Assembly: GCF_032854445.1 (NCBI RefSeq) | Contig: NC_088295.1 | Coordinates: 4,282,501 to 4,346,500 of the forward strand | Reading direction: 5' to 3' | DNA: 64,000 nucleotides | Origin: Liolophura sinensis | Taxonomy: Eukaryota > Mollusca > Polyplacophora > Chitonida > Chitonidae | Shown: positions 33,851 to 46,200 of the stretch, in pieces | Position numbering within the stretch: the first letter of the stretch is position 1 | How the letters are laid out: each line of letters opens with the position of its first letter | The notes under the pieces: generated by a model | Seen by the model: the letters and a program-made list of their open reading frames with translations, nothing else | Database searches by the model: none | Told to the model about the DNA's origin: nothing | Translations under genes and position numbers: made by a program

Positions 33851-34760
33851 ATAAGTTCCATAGTGAGCTGAAAGAAATACTGATGTTTTTCGGTAGTTAT
33901 CATCTGGACACACGTAACTGAATAACAAGGGGTTTGGTATCATGTGATACGTCCACTGAATGGTGGTTTCGTAAAGAGCTGAAAGAGTGACTGATGTTTT
34001 GTGGTAGTTATTATCAGAACACACGTAACGGAATAACATGAGGTCTGGTATCTTGTCCACTGAATGGTGGTTTCGTAAAGAGCTGAAAGAGTGACTGATG
34101 TTTTGTGGTAGTTATTATCAGAACACACGTAACGGAATAACATGAGGTCTGGTATCTTGTCCACTGAATGGTGGTTTTGTAATGAGCTGAACGAGTGACT
34201 GATGTTTTGTGGTAGTTATTATCAGAACACACGTAACGGAATAACATGAGGTCTGGTATCTTGTCCACTGAATGGTGGTTTCGTAAAGAGCTGAAAGAGG
34301 GACTGATGTTTTGTGATAATTATCATCGGGGCATACATAACGGAATAACATGGGGTTTGGTATCTTGTCTGTTGAGTGGTGGTTCCGTAATTAGCTAAAA
34401 GAAGAATTGCTGTTTTGTGGTAGTTATCATCGGGGCATACATAACGGAATAACATGGGGTCTGGTATCTTCTCCATTGACTTCTGGTTTTGTAATGAGCT
34501 GAAAGATGGACTGATGTTTTGTGGTGGTTACCATCGGAACACACGTAACGGAATAACATGGGGTCTGGTATTTTGTCCAGTGAGTGATGGGTTCTGTAGT
34601 GAGTTGATAGAGGGACTGATGTTTTGTGGTAGTTATCATCGGAACACCGTAACGGAATAACATGGGGTCTGGTATTTTGTCCAGTGAGTGATGGGTTCTG
34701 TAGTGAGTTGATAGAGGGACTGATGTTTTGTGGTAGTTATCATCTGGGCATACATAACAG
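33851..34760. repeat. 104-bp minisatellite
   Basis: About 8.7 copies of a 104-bp unit with GGTCTGGTATCTTGTCCACT, GTAAAGAGCTGAAAGAG, CTGATGTTTTGTGGTAGTTA and CGTAACGGAATAACATG. Unit joints at 34031 and 34135 confirm the period. The minus-strand open frames (around 33824-34804) are by-products of the repeat. Confidence 0.95.
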
Positions 34761-35048
34761 AATAACGCCGAGGTTAGTGCTCGCAATCCAGTGGTGTTTA
34801 ACATGAAGTGTACTTGTACACTTTATGACTAGACTTCTTGACAGCCACTGATTCTATCTTGATCATCATGGAAGATGCTTTCCCGAAGAGAAATTGCATT
34901 CACAACAACATTCTATCGACACCCGTACAAGATTGCTCGGCTTGACTGTGACAGAACCGTTATTGTTTCGCGTAGAAAATGTGGATAGAAAGTTAAACGT
35001 TTCTAGACATGTGGGTAAATTCCCTGACCAGAATGTGTATACGGTTTG
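34761..35048. other. Unique non-coding stretch
   Basis: No feature seen. Confidence 0.5.
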
Positions 35049-35102
35049 ACAGGTGTTTTACGCCGTACTCACTAATATTTCACCTATACGACGTTGGCCG
35101 GG
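35049..35102 (-). mobile_element. SINE tail fragment
   Basis: AGGTGTTTTACGCCGTACTC and AATATTTCACCTATACGACG match about 50 bp of the SINE 3' part in minus orientation. The (AAAT)n tail and the body are gone. Confidence 0.85.
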
Positions 35103-36300
35103 AACGTATCCTGTATGTCACGTGTATAACAATTATACAAAATTAAACCCTTTTGGGAAAATACTATTTATTTCTAACCAAAAGATGACAAAAAGCCATA
35201 TTAGTTGGTCGGTTAATTATGGTTTTGATGTGGAACTCTTGCTGAAGAAAATGTTAACCAAATGTAAAACTGGAACTCTTCACCGAGGCCAGTGTCGGAT
35301 TTACAGCATTCACACTTCCACTAATACTATGGAGATATCGTTTCATCAAGATTCTTTCCAGAACCTTTTATCGTCTCTCTGGACAGGTGGACCAACATGT
35401 CCGTCAACTTTTCGTGTTTTACGCGAATAAATATGATCAACACCTACAAGTCCAGATGGAATATCATCTCTAAATTAAGTGCGAGTGGAAAGGAAGGAAT
35501 CCAAACACAGGGGATAAAAGATCAACTATGAGGCAGGCGACGACTGGAATTTGGTAAAGTTGCTAAAGCCGAGAAGGGAAGTTTGTGGTGCACAGTTGAA
35601 TTGTTTACTGGCTGGGATCACGCACCGCGCTGAGCCTGTCAGAAGCTTGTTTGATGTGAGACTACCAGACAATTGCCTCCTCTCATCTTACTCCCCACAA
35701 CTCGCTCATTTTTTGCTTAGCGAAGGCCCAACGGTAATAACGACGTCTTTACCGCCTTTGAAATTCTATTTCTAAAGAGAAATTTCTGATACAAACACTT
35801 GTTGAGTTGCTTTCATTTCGGATATGATACTAGCTGTAGTGCGGTGTTGTAAGCTGTTTGGTACGGGTGGAATGCCCGGTACGGGATGCGCCCTGAGACT
35901 GCTCGGCACAGCACTGTTAGACCAAACCTTCACTAATTACGGGCATTCCGATTATTCCCTCCTCTCGCCTCCTGTCTCTCTAAATGGTTTCTTCAGTTAC
36001 ACTGTTGAAAAAACACCCGTCAGAAGGCAGGCGTCTTTCGCGACTAGCCGACGCCAACCGAAGTTTACCGAGGTTACCCGATTTGTAAAAAACCGTGGAT
36101 ATAATATAAGAACATTCACAAGCGCATGTTGTTAACACTAACTAAATACGACATTAAGCTTGTATTTCTCACACGCCGCTGTACGGCTGTAGCCCAGAGA
36201 AACTTATTCAGTACAGCGCCAATCAGTCAACCATCTGTTGACGTAAATGGTTAGGACTGAGTTACCCTTACAGGCTCTCCTTCATTAGTTTTTCCCTCAT
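35103..36300. other. Unique non-coding stretch
   Basis: Open frames at 35551-35775 and 35824-36135 have no recognised domain or good splice context. No repeat was recognised. Confidence 0.4.
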
Positions 36301-36430
36301 AGTTTATTTATGCATTCATTAATTTATTTAATAGATTGTCTTTTTTGTTTGTGGGATGGAGGAAGCCGGAATGCCAGGCCCGTAAGCCAGCAGCCTTTGG
36401 CAAGATACTGGCGAACTTTTCTACATGGTG
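36301..36430 (-). mobile_element. Probable relic of a second SINE-like family
   Basis: TTTATTTA-rich tail followed by GTGGGATGGAGGAAGCCGGA, CCAGCAGCCTTTGGCAAG and ACTTTTCTACATG. The order (A/T tail, GGAGGAA-CCGG, CTTTGGCAAG, CTTCCACA-like) parallels the main SINE body but the sequence is different. It abuts the MITE at 36431. Confidence 0.45.
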
Positions 36431-36566
36431 TAGGCCCATTTTCACAAAGATGTCGTACATGTATGATATATTGCAAATATAGTACAATGGCACGGTAATA
36501 GCGACGTACAAAAATCGTACGACAAATGTACGATAAAAAATGTCATACGCCGCTTTGTGAAACATC
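36431..36566. mobile_element. MITE-like foldback element, copy B
   Basis: The left end CCATTTTCACAAAGATGTCG and the right end CGCCGCTTTGTGAAAC are inverted repeats. The core GGTAATAGCGACGTACAAAA corresponds to copy A at 31770. It is non-coding. Confidence 0.72.
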
Positions 36567-36684
36567 CTTGTCTTCAACGTATCAATGTATCAACGTACGT
36601 GTTTTCCTCCACGGCAGTGTATCTAAACACTATTTCACTGAGCATGTTGGATCTCAAATTTAAAACTAGAAGAGAGACCCTGAA

Positions 36685-37290
36685 GATCTGACAGACATGA
36701 CATCCCCTAGCCTGGCCTCTGTGGCCAGTGTACCCATGCCCGGACATGACATCCCCTAGCCTGGCCTCTGTGGTCAGTGTACCAATGTCCGGAGATGACA
36801 CCTCATAGCCTGGTCTCTGTGGTCAGTATACCAGTGTCCGGACATGATACCCCCTGTTCTGACTTGTGGTTAGTATACCAATGTCTGGACATGACACAAT
36901 CCAGTCTGACCTCTGTGGTCAGTATGCGAATGTTCGAACATGACACCCTCTAGCCTGACCTCTGTGGTCAGTATACCAATGTTCGGACATGACACCCTCC
37001 AGCCTGACCTCTGTGATCAGTTTATTAATGTCCGGATATGACACCTCCTAGCCTGGTCTCTGTGGTCAGTATACCAATGTTCGGACATGACACCTCCTAA
37101 CCTGGCCTCTGTGGTCAGTATACTAATGTTCGGACATGACACCTCCTAACCTGGCCTCTGTGGCCAGTGTACCAATGTAGGGACACAACACCTCCAACCC
37201 TGGCCTGTGGTCAGTATGCCAATGTCCGGGCACGACACTTCCTAGCCTGGCCTGTGGTCAGTATACCAATGCCCGGACATTACACCCTAT
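36685..37290. repeat. About 49-bp minisatellite
   Basis: About 12 copies with GGACATGACACCCCCTAGCC, TGGCCTCTGTGGTCAGTATA and CCAATGTC. Single-base indels make the spacing 46-49 bp. Confidence 0.93.
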
Positions 37291-38994
37291 ACCCTCTGCT
37301 GTTGTCCGGACCGGACGCTTAATTCCCACCCTGATAAGTGGTCAGTATACCACAAATAAGACATGAGATCCCATGCCTTGAGCAATGGTCAGTACAACTG
37401 TGTCCCTGGGCCAGAGCCAGTGTCCACTTAAAGTCAAGGTGTAAATATATGACCCCGTTTGTTAGCACACAAAGCGGTGTGCAGGGCCTAGTTATTCTGA
37501 AGGATACCAGAGCAAGCCTCGGCGACCAGCTTTGTTAACTTGGACTAAGCCAAAACAAAAGGCGCACGTTAGAGGGGTAAGAAGGAGCAATAGGGAGCCA
37601 GTTGTCAATAAATTTCACCTGTTGGGTAAACAGTATATGGAGCCAAGATATTCGCTTCACCTATACAATCGGCACCGAGAGACTGTCGGCTGAGTGAGTC
37701 GTGGGCTTTTTAACTTAGCCCAGTCAGGGGACTCGTCAGAGGCTGTCTACAGTAGATCTTTTACGTATATACCTCGAAATTAGTGAAAGACGAATCTTCA
37801 AACGGACCCCACTGCATGGTGCAGTTACCTTGGCATGTATAGCCGGCACAGGTTTAGCCTGGCGAGCTGCCGCCCAGCTTATTCCAACACTGTCGAGCAG
37901 ACCAGCCGTTCGCTCGGCCTCGCTAAGACTCCACCTCTATTCAGAGCCCACTCATCCCAGTTCATTCTATACGCAACGCCGATAATCCACAGGAGTAAAA
38001 ATAGAAATTGAAAGTGGAGAAAAACTGGTGGCTAGCCGCTTAATTTATAAGCTGGCCGACATGTATTCCATACAGTTTTATTATTAGTTAGGCTATACGT
38101 TCTATCCGTGACCACCGTCCATTTGTCACGTGTCTCTGTCTCAAGAGTAGTGGTCAGGGTCAGGCACACGCCGCATTCGTTTCACGAGCGCGCGTGCTAC
38201 ATTATATAAAACATAACAGATGTCTAATGGTGTGATGTTCACTTACACTTACTTACCACATTTCACCAGCTAACAAAACAAAACAATTCAAACATTTTCA
38301 CATTATAATAAAATATGCAGTAGGATATACCATAAAAAAATCACACATTTTTGCTGGGAAAAGTGTACATAAAACATTGGATATTTCAGGCCCACAACCA
38401 GGTGGCAGAATCAGAGTGAAAGAAACGTGAACAAACAGGGGCAAAGACCGATGCATGGACGATCACGGAAGGAAGAGATTAGTTGATATATCAACGCATC
38501 TAAAGCTGCTAATTCGAAATTTCTGGCTAATATCTCGATGTACAAAATTGCACTGATATTATTTTTAAAAAACTGAAATTGATTATTTCCAAATTATCTT
38601 GACAAAAACTTTGACAAAAGTGTTTTTAAATTACCTCACCAATCCAATAAATAAAATAAATAAATCACTGACCACGCGGTGACTTTCATACCCAAGCAGC
38701 GCTTAAGGTTGTCTTCTTGTCTGATTGGCCTCTACCTACAGCTTGGGACAGTTGAAACGGACTGATTATAGTCATTCTTTACACCATCCTAGCATAACTG
38801 GTCAGAATATACACTGTCTGAATTCGCTGAGACGTACCTGCCGTACCCAAACTCATCAGACAAACACTATATAGTGTCAGAGATTATTTGTGCATAAGTG
38901 TCTTATCTGTGCCAACAGAATAACAAGATCCTCAGCCTGAATTCACTCAGAAAGCACTGCCCAAGCAATCTCTATCATGACAAATTGTGATCGA
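37291..38994. other. Unique non-coding stretch
   Basis: No exon is supported. The segment at 37840-37960 is GC-richer than its surroundings. CCAATCCAATAAATAAAATA at about 38640 resembles the SINE tail, but no body precedes it. Confidence 0.4.
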
Positions 38995-39905
38995 ACAAGC
39001 ACGAACCAGCCTATGTCACATTTGACACTGATTAGAAAAATACAAACCAGTCTTTGTCGTGCTGATATTGATTGGACAAACAAAAACCAGGAATTAAAGT
39101 GTTGATGCTGATCGGACAAACAAAAGGCCGTCTTTGTCGTGTTGATTCTGATCGGAGAAACAAAAATCAGTGTATGTCATGTCGATACTGATCGGACAAA
39201 CACAAACCCGTCTCTGTCGTGTTGATACTGATCGGACAAATGCAAACCAGGTCCTGTCGTGTTGAGACTGATTAGACAAACACAAACCAGTCTCTGTCGT
39301 GTTGAGACTAATTTGACAAGCAAAACCAGTCTTCATCTTGTTGATTCTGATTGGACACAAACCAGAGGATGTCGTGCTGACATTTATTGGACAAACACAA
39401 ACCAGTCTCTGTAGTGTTGATACTGATCGGACAAACAAAAACCAGACTTTAAGGCGTTGATACTGATCGGACAAAAAAAAAGGGAGCCTTTGTCGTGTTG
39501 ACATTGATCGGAGAAACACAAACCAGTGTATGTCATGTCGATACTGATCGGACAAACATAAACCTGTCTCTGTCGTGTTGATACTGATCGACAAAACACA
39601 AAGCAGTGTATGAAGTATTGGTATTGATACGAAAAACATAACAAAACCGAAAAAAAAAGCAAAAAAAAAAAAAAAAAAAAAAGCGCCAGTGTCTATGATG
39701 TTGATACTGACAGGACAATCACAAACCAGTCACAGTTATGTAGATAGTGTTCCGACAAGCAAAACCAGTCTCTGTTGAGTCGATACTGATCGAATGAGCA
39801 CAGAGAAAGCTCTTTGATGTCGATAGTGAATTGACAAACATAAATCGGCCAAACACGAGCCACATCCGTCGTGTCGATGGCGATCAGACAAACGCCAACT
39901 GATCA
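38995..39905. repeat. 40-bp minisatellite with a 22-A run
   Basis: About 22 copies with GTTGATACTGATCGGACAAA and CACAAACCAGTCTCTGTCGT. A run of 22 A lies at 39661-39682. Copies drift at both ends. The minus-strand frames here (for example 39094-39639) follow from the repeat. Confidence 0.94.
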
Positions 39906-41054
39906 GTCTCTGTGAGTGTACTCAGTTGTAATTGTCAACACTTTAGGAAAAACAGTAAGAAAAATGTAATGGGCTCTCCTATAGCTACACATGCAATTTT
40001 ATTGCACTCGCTATCATTTCAAGCTAGGGGTCTAGCTGGTTTGTCAAAACCTAGAGTGCTATTTTTTTCTCAGTCGTGTACAGGTTGTGCTGTAAATGGC
40101 CTTTGTAGTCTTACAAGAAATATAATTATCGTTGAACAGGTAAAGAGCGGCGTCAACAATGCGGTAGGCCTGAGCGATTGAGTAGGTAAACCACAGGCGG
40201 GTGTTAGCCGTGTCGAAAGAGCTGACGACACCTTCCCCTGATGTCTACATTCTCCGTCCTCTCATCTTATCAAGTCATTGACCACACGCTGGATTAATTC
40301 AGCAAATTTATAGCTCCATTCCGTGCAGGCTAAGAGCGTAGGGCTGAGGTGACTTTACATCGGCTTGACTTTTCTGAGGCAGAATCTCATGACGTTGAAG
40401 CGCTGGCCTCTGCTCCCATTTCGGGTGTGCCTTCTAATTAAGGTGCCCGTATCAAAGAGCTATTTAATCACACCGCGACTGGGATTCGCTCGAAGCTTCT
40501 GGGTATATTTGTCGGCTCCTTGTGTGATCAAATTGTGCAGATCGAGTGACGATATAATCACATTTAGGGTCAGCCAATTTATAAGATTGTTTCTATAATT
40601 TCGCCTATTAACTATCAGTTACTCGAGATCAACAATCAACTGTTGGATATTGCTTTCCGGTATAATAGAGCTGCCCTTTTCATAGTACACTATGTTAATG
40701 TTGTAATAAAACCTTAACTGTGGCGCATCAAGAGTTTATAGGATCGTAAACTTATGTGAGGCGCACGGGTGAAGAGATCATGTGTGTACAGAGCGTACAA
40801 TGATCAGTATGTGAGAAGTACTCAATGAAGGTAGCTTGTTACTCCAACCTGTCACCCTAATTTATCATTTGACTTGTGACAGGCCTGGTTTTTTTATTTA
40901 TACTTGGCGACAGTCCTCCGCCAATCTCGGCCCCTCCGGGGTTTCAGCACACCGTGCTTGGTAATTGTGTGAATTCTTATCATGATCGCCGCAATAATAA
41001 AAAAATTGTTTTCCGTCAACGGAAAAAAATATATACAGGCTTACGCTGACGAAC
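39906..41054. other. Unique non-coding stretch
   Basis: Frames at 39912-40181 and 40365-40598 are short and match nothing known to me. No repeat is seen. Confidence 0.4.
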
Positions 41055-43195
41055 ACATGTACCACATGCAGTGATACAGCTTACAGGGACGGACAGATCT
41101 ACCACGTGCACTTTACAGGGACGGTCAGATCTACCACATAAAGCCTACACGGGCGGACAGATCTAACAAATCCAGCTTACACTCACGCACAGATGTACCA
41201 CATACATTTTCTACGCACGGAGAGATCTACCACATACATCTTACACGGACAAGCAGATCTACCACATTCAGCCACATAGCCACATATATCTTGCACAAAC
41301 AAATAGATCTACCACATACAGCTTCCACGGGCAGTCAGATCTACCACATACGTCAGTACAGCTTACACGGACGGTCAGATCTACCACATACATCTTGCAC
41401 AGGCGGTCAGATCTACCACATACAGATAACATGGACATACAGATCTTTTACATGCAACTTACACGGACGGACAGTTCTACCATATACAGCCATACAGCTT
41501 CCACAGGTCAGGTCTACCACATACAGCTTACACGGACGGAAAGATCTACGACATACAGCAATATAGCTTACACGCACAGACACATCTGCCACATACAGCC
41601 ACACAGCTTACACGGACGGTCCGATCTACCACATACAGCCTACACAGAAGGACAGATCTATCAAATACAGCTTACACGGACGGACAGATCTACCACATAC
41701 AGCTTACACGGACGGACAGATCTACCACATACAGCTTACACGGAAGGACAGGTTTACCACATACATCTTACACGGACGATGATATCTACCACATACAGTT
41801 TACACTGGCGGTCAGGTCTATCACATACAGCCATACACCTTACACGGACTGTCGGATCTACCACATACAGCCCTACAGCTGACACGGACGGACAGATCTA
41901 CGACATACAGCTTACACGGAGGGACAGATCCAACACATACAGTCATACAGCTTACACGGACGGACAGATCTACGACATACAGCTTACACGGGCGATCAGA
42001 TCTGGTTATATATAGAAATACAGCTCACACGGACGAATAGATCTACCACATACAGCTTACACGGGCGGACATATCCACTACGTACAGCCATACAGCTTAC
42101 AAAGACAGACAGATCTACCACATAGAGCTTACAAGAGAGGACAGATCTGCCATATACAGCTTACACGGGCGGTCAGATGTACCACATACAGCCATACGGC
42201 ACACACGGACGAACAGATCTATCACACACAGCCATACAGTTTACACGGACGATCAAATCTACGATATACAGCTTACACGGACGGAGAGATCTGCCACATA
42301 CAGCCATACAGCTGACATGGACGGAGAAATCTATCACACACAGCCATACAGCTTACATGGACGGACAGATCTACCACATACAGCTTCCAATGACGGACAG
42401 ATCTGCCACATACAGCCATACCGTTTACACGGACGGAGAGTTCTACCACATACCGCAGCCATACTGCTTACAGGGACAGATCTACAACATACAGCTTACA
42501 CGGACGGAGAGTTCTGCCACATACCGCTGACACTGACGGAGAGTTCTACCACATACAGCTTACACGGACGGAGAGTTCTACCACATACCGCTGACACGGG
42601 TGGACAGATCTACCACCTACAGCTTACACACGCGGTCATATCTACCACATACAGCTTTCACAGGCGGTCAACTCTACCACATACAGCTTAAACCGAGGGT
42701 CAGATCTACCAGATACAGCTTACACAGATGGAGAGATCTACCACATAAAACCATACAGGTTCCATGGACGGACATATCTACCACATACAGGTTACACGGA
42801 CGGACAGATCTACCATGTACAGCCATACTGCTTACAGGGATGGACAGATCTACCATGTACAGCCATACTGCTTACAGGGACGGACAGATCTACCACATAC
42901 TGCTTACATGGACGGACAGATCTACCACATACTGCTTACATGGACGGACATATCTACCACATACAGCTTACACGGACGGACAGATCTACCATGTACTGCC
43001 ATACTGCTTACAGGGATGGACAGATCTACCATGTACAGCCATACTGCTTACAGGGATGGACAGATCTACCACATACTGCTTACATGGACGGACAGATCGA
43101 CCACATACAGCTTACACGCACGGAGAGATCTGCCACATACATCTTACGGGGGCGATCAGATCTGCCATACACCTTACACGGGCCGTGAGATCTGT
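41055..43195. repeat. 32-bp minisatellite
   Basis: About 65 copies of a 32-bp unit CAGCTTACACGGACGGACAG plus ATCTACCACATA, nearly every copy with a BglII site AGATCT. Some units carry an extra 8-bp CAGCCATA step, so the phase changes and frames drift. A more uniform sub-block with CAGCCATACTGCTTACAGGG lies at 42800-43080. Confidence 0.96.
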
Positions 43196-43204
43196 TTATA
43201 ACTC

Positions 43205-46200
43205 TGTTCATCTACTCTGCACATTAGCACATTAGCACATTTATACTTCTGTTCATCTTCTCTGTACATCTGCACTTTTATACTTCTGTTCATCTCATCT
43301 GCACACCGGCAGTTTTATACTTCTGTTCATTCTCTCTGCACATCGGCAGCTTTATACTTCTGTTCATGTGCTCTTCACGTCAGCAGTTTTATATTCTGCT
43401 CGTCTCCTCTGCACATCGGCAGTTTTATACTTCTGCTCATCTCCTCTGCACATCGGCAGTTTTATACTTCTGTTTATCTCCTCTGCACATCAACAGTTTT
43501 ATACTTCTGTTCATCTCCTCTGCACATCAACAGTTTTATACTTCTGTTCATTCTCTCTGCACATCGGCAGTTTTATACTTCTGTTGATGTGCTCTTCACG
43601 TCAGCAGTTTTATATTCTGCTCATCTCCCCTGCACATCGGCAGCTCTATGCTTGTGTTTATCCCCCCTGCACATCGCCAGCCTTATACTTCTGTTCATCT
43701 CCTCTCCACATCGGGAGTTTTGTAGTCTGTTCATCTACTGTGCATATCAGCAGTTTTATAGTCTGTTCATCTACTGTGCATATCACAGTTTTATAGTCTG
43801 TTCATCTACTGTGCATATCGGCAGTTTTATAGTCTGTTCATCTACTGTGCATATCGACAGTTTTATAGTCTGTTCATCTACTGTGCACATCGGCAGTTTT
43901 ATAGCCTGTTCATCTACTGTGCATATCGGCAGTTTTATAGTCTGTTCATCTACGGTGCATATCGGCAGTTTTATAATCTGTTCATCTGCTGTGCAAATCG
44001 GCAGTTTTATATTCTGTTCATCTACTGTGCATATCGGCAGTTTTATATTCTGTTCATCTACTGTGCATATCAGCAGTTTTATAGTCTGTTCATCTCCTCT
44101 GCATATCAGCAGTTTTATAGTCTGTTCATCTCCTCTGCATATCAGCAGTTTTATAGTCTGTTCATCTACTGTGCATATCAGCAGTTTTATAGTCTGTTCA
44201 TCTACTGTGCATATCAGCAGTTTTATAGTCTGTTCATCTACTGTGCATATCGGCAGTTTTATAGTCTGTTCATTTACTGTGCATATCGGCAGTTTTATAG
44301 TCTGTTCATCTACTGTGCATATCGGCAGTTTTATAGTCTGTTCATCTACTGTGCACATCGGCAGTTTTATAGTCTGTTCATCTCCTCTGCATATCAGCAG
44401 TTTTATAGTCTGTTCATCTACTGTGCATATCGGCAGTTTTATAGTCTGTTCATCCACTGTGCATATCGGCAGTTTTATAGTCTGTTCATCTACTGTGCAT
44501 ATCGGCAGTTTTATAGTCTGTTCATCTACTGTGCATATCGGCAGTTTTATTGTCTGTTCATCTACTGTGCATATCGGCAGTTTTATAGTCTGTTCATCTA
44601 CTGTGCACATCGGCAGTTTTATAGTCTGTTCATCTCCTCTGCATATCAGCAGTTTTATAGTCTGTTCATCTACTGTGCATATCGGCAGTTTTATAGTCTG
44701 TTCATCTACTGTGCATATCGGCAGTTTTATAGTCTGTTCATCTACTGTGCATATCGGCAGTTTTATAGTCTGTTCATCTACTGTGCATATCGGCAGTTTT
44801 ATAGTCTGTTCATCTACTGTGCATATCGGCAGTTTTATAGTCTGTTCATCTCCTCTGCATATCAGCAGTTTTATAGTCTGTTCATCTACTGTGCATATCG
44901 GCAGTTTTATAATCTGTTCATCTATTGTGCATATCGGCAGTTTTATAGTCTGTTCATCTACTGTGCATATCGGCAGTTTTATAGTCTGTTCATCTACTGT
45001 GCACATCGGCAGTTTTATAGTCTGTTCATCTCCTATGCATATCAGCAGTTTTATAGTCTGTTCATCTACTGTGCATATCGGCAGTTTTATAGTCTGTTCA
45101 TCTACTGTGCATATCGGCAGTTTTATAGTCTGTTCATCTACTGTACATATCAGCAGTTTTATAGTCTGTTCATCTACTGTGCATATCGGCAGTTTTATAG
45201 TCTGTTCATCTACTGTGCATATCGGCAGTTGTATAGTCTGTTCATCTACTGTGCATATCGGCAGTTTTATAGTCTGTTCATCTACTGTGCATATCGGCAG
45301 TTTTATATTCTGTCCATCTCCTCTGCATATCAGCAGTTTTATAGTCTGTTCATCTACTGTGCATATAGGCAGTTTTATAGACTGTTCATCTACTGTGCAT
45401 ATCGGCAGTTTTATACTTCTGTTCATCTCCTCTGCACATCAACAGTTTTATAGTCTGTTCATCTCCTCTGCATATCAGCAGTTTTTTAGTCTGTTCATCT
45501 ACTGTGCATATCGGCAGTTTTATAGTCTGTTCATCTCCTCTGCATATCAGCAGTTTTATAGTCTGTTCATCTACTGTGCATATCAACAGTTTCATAGTCT
45601 GTTCATCTACTGTGCATATCGGCAGTTTTATAGTCTGTTCATCTCCTCTGCATATCAGCTGTTTTATAGTCTGTTCATCTACTGTGCATATGGGCAGTTT
45701 TTTACTTCTGTTCGTGTCCTCTGCACATCGGCAGTTTTACACTTGTGTTCATCTAATCTGCACATTGGCCGTTTTATTGTCTGTTCATCTCCTCTGCTCA
45801 TCGGCAGTTTTATAGTCTGTTCAACTCCTCTGCAGATTGGCCGTTTTGCACTTGTGTTCATCTCCTCTACACATTGGCAGGTTTATTGTCTGTTCATCTA
45901 CTGTGCATATCGGCAATTTTATAGTCTGTTCATCTACTGTGCATATCGGCAGTTTTATAGTCTGTTCATCTCCTCTGCATATCAGCTGTTTTATAGTCTG
46001 TTCATCTACTGTGCATATCAACAGTTTTATAGTCTGTTCATCTACTGTGCATATCGGCAGTTTTATAGTCTGTTCATCTCCTCTGCATATCAGCAGTTTT
46101 ATAGTCTGTTCATCTACTGTGCATATCGGCAGTTTTTTTACTTCTGTTCGTGTCCTCTGCACATCGGCAGTTTTACACTTGTGTTCATCTAATCTGCACA

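Noticed and set aside
35053-35430. 125-codon plus-strand frame
   Set aside because: It begins inside a SINE tail fragment, and the rest has no domain or splice context.
38636-38668. SINE tail
   Set aside because: CCAATCCAATAAATAAAATA resembles the tail, but no SINE body is attached, so simple A/T-rich sequence is as likely.
43589-46192. 867-codon open frame on the plus strand
   Set aside because: It is a direct translation of the 36-bp minisatellite. Frames are also open on the other strand (547 codons), no domain or splice context exists, and phase breaks follow repeat indels.
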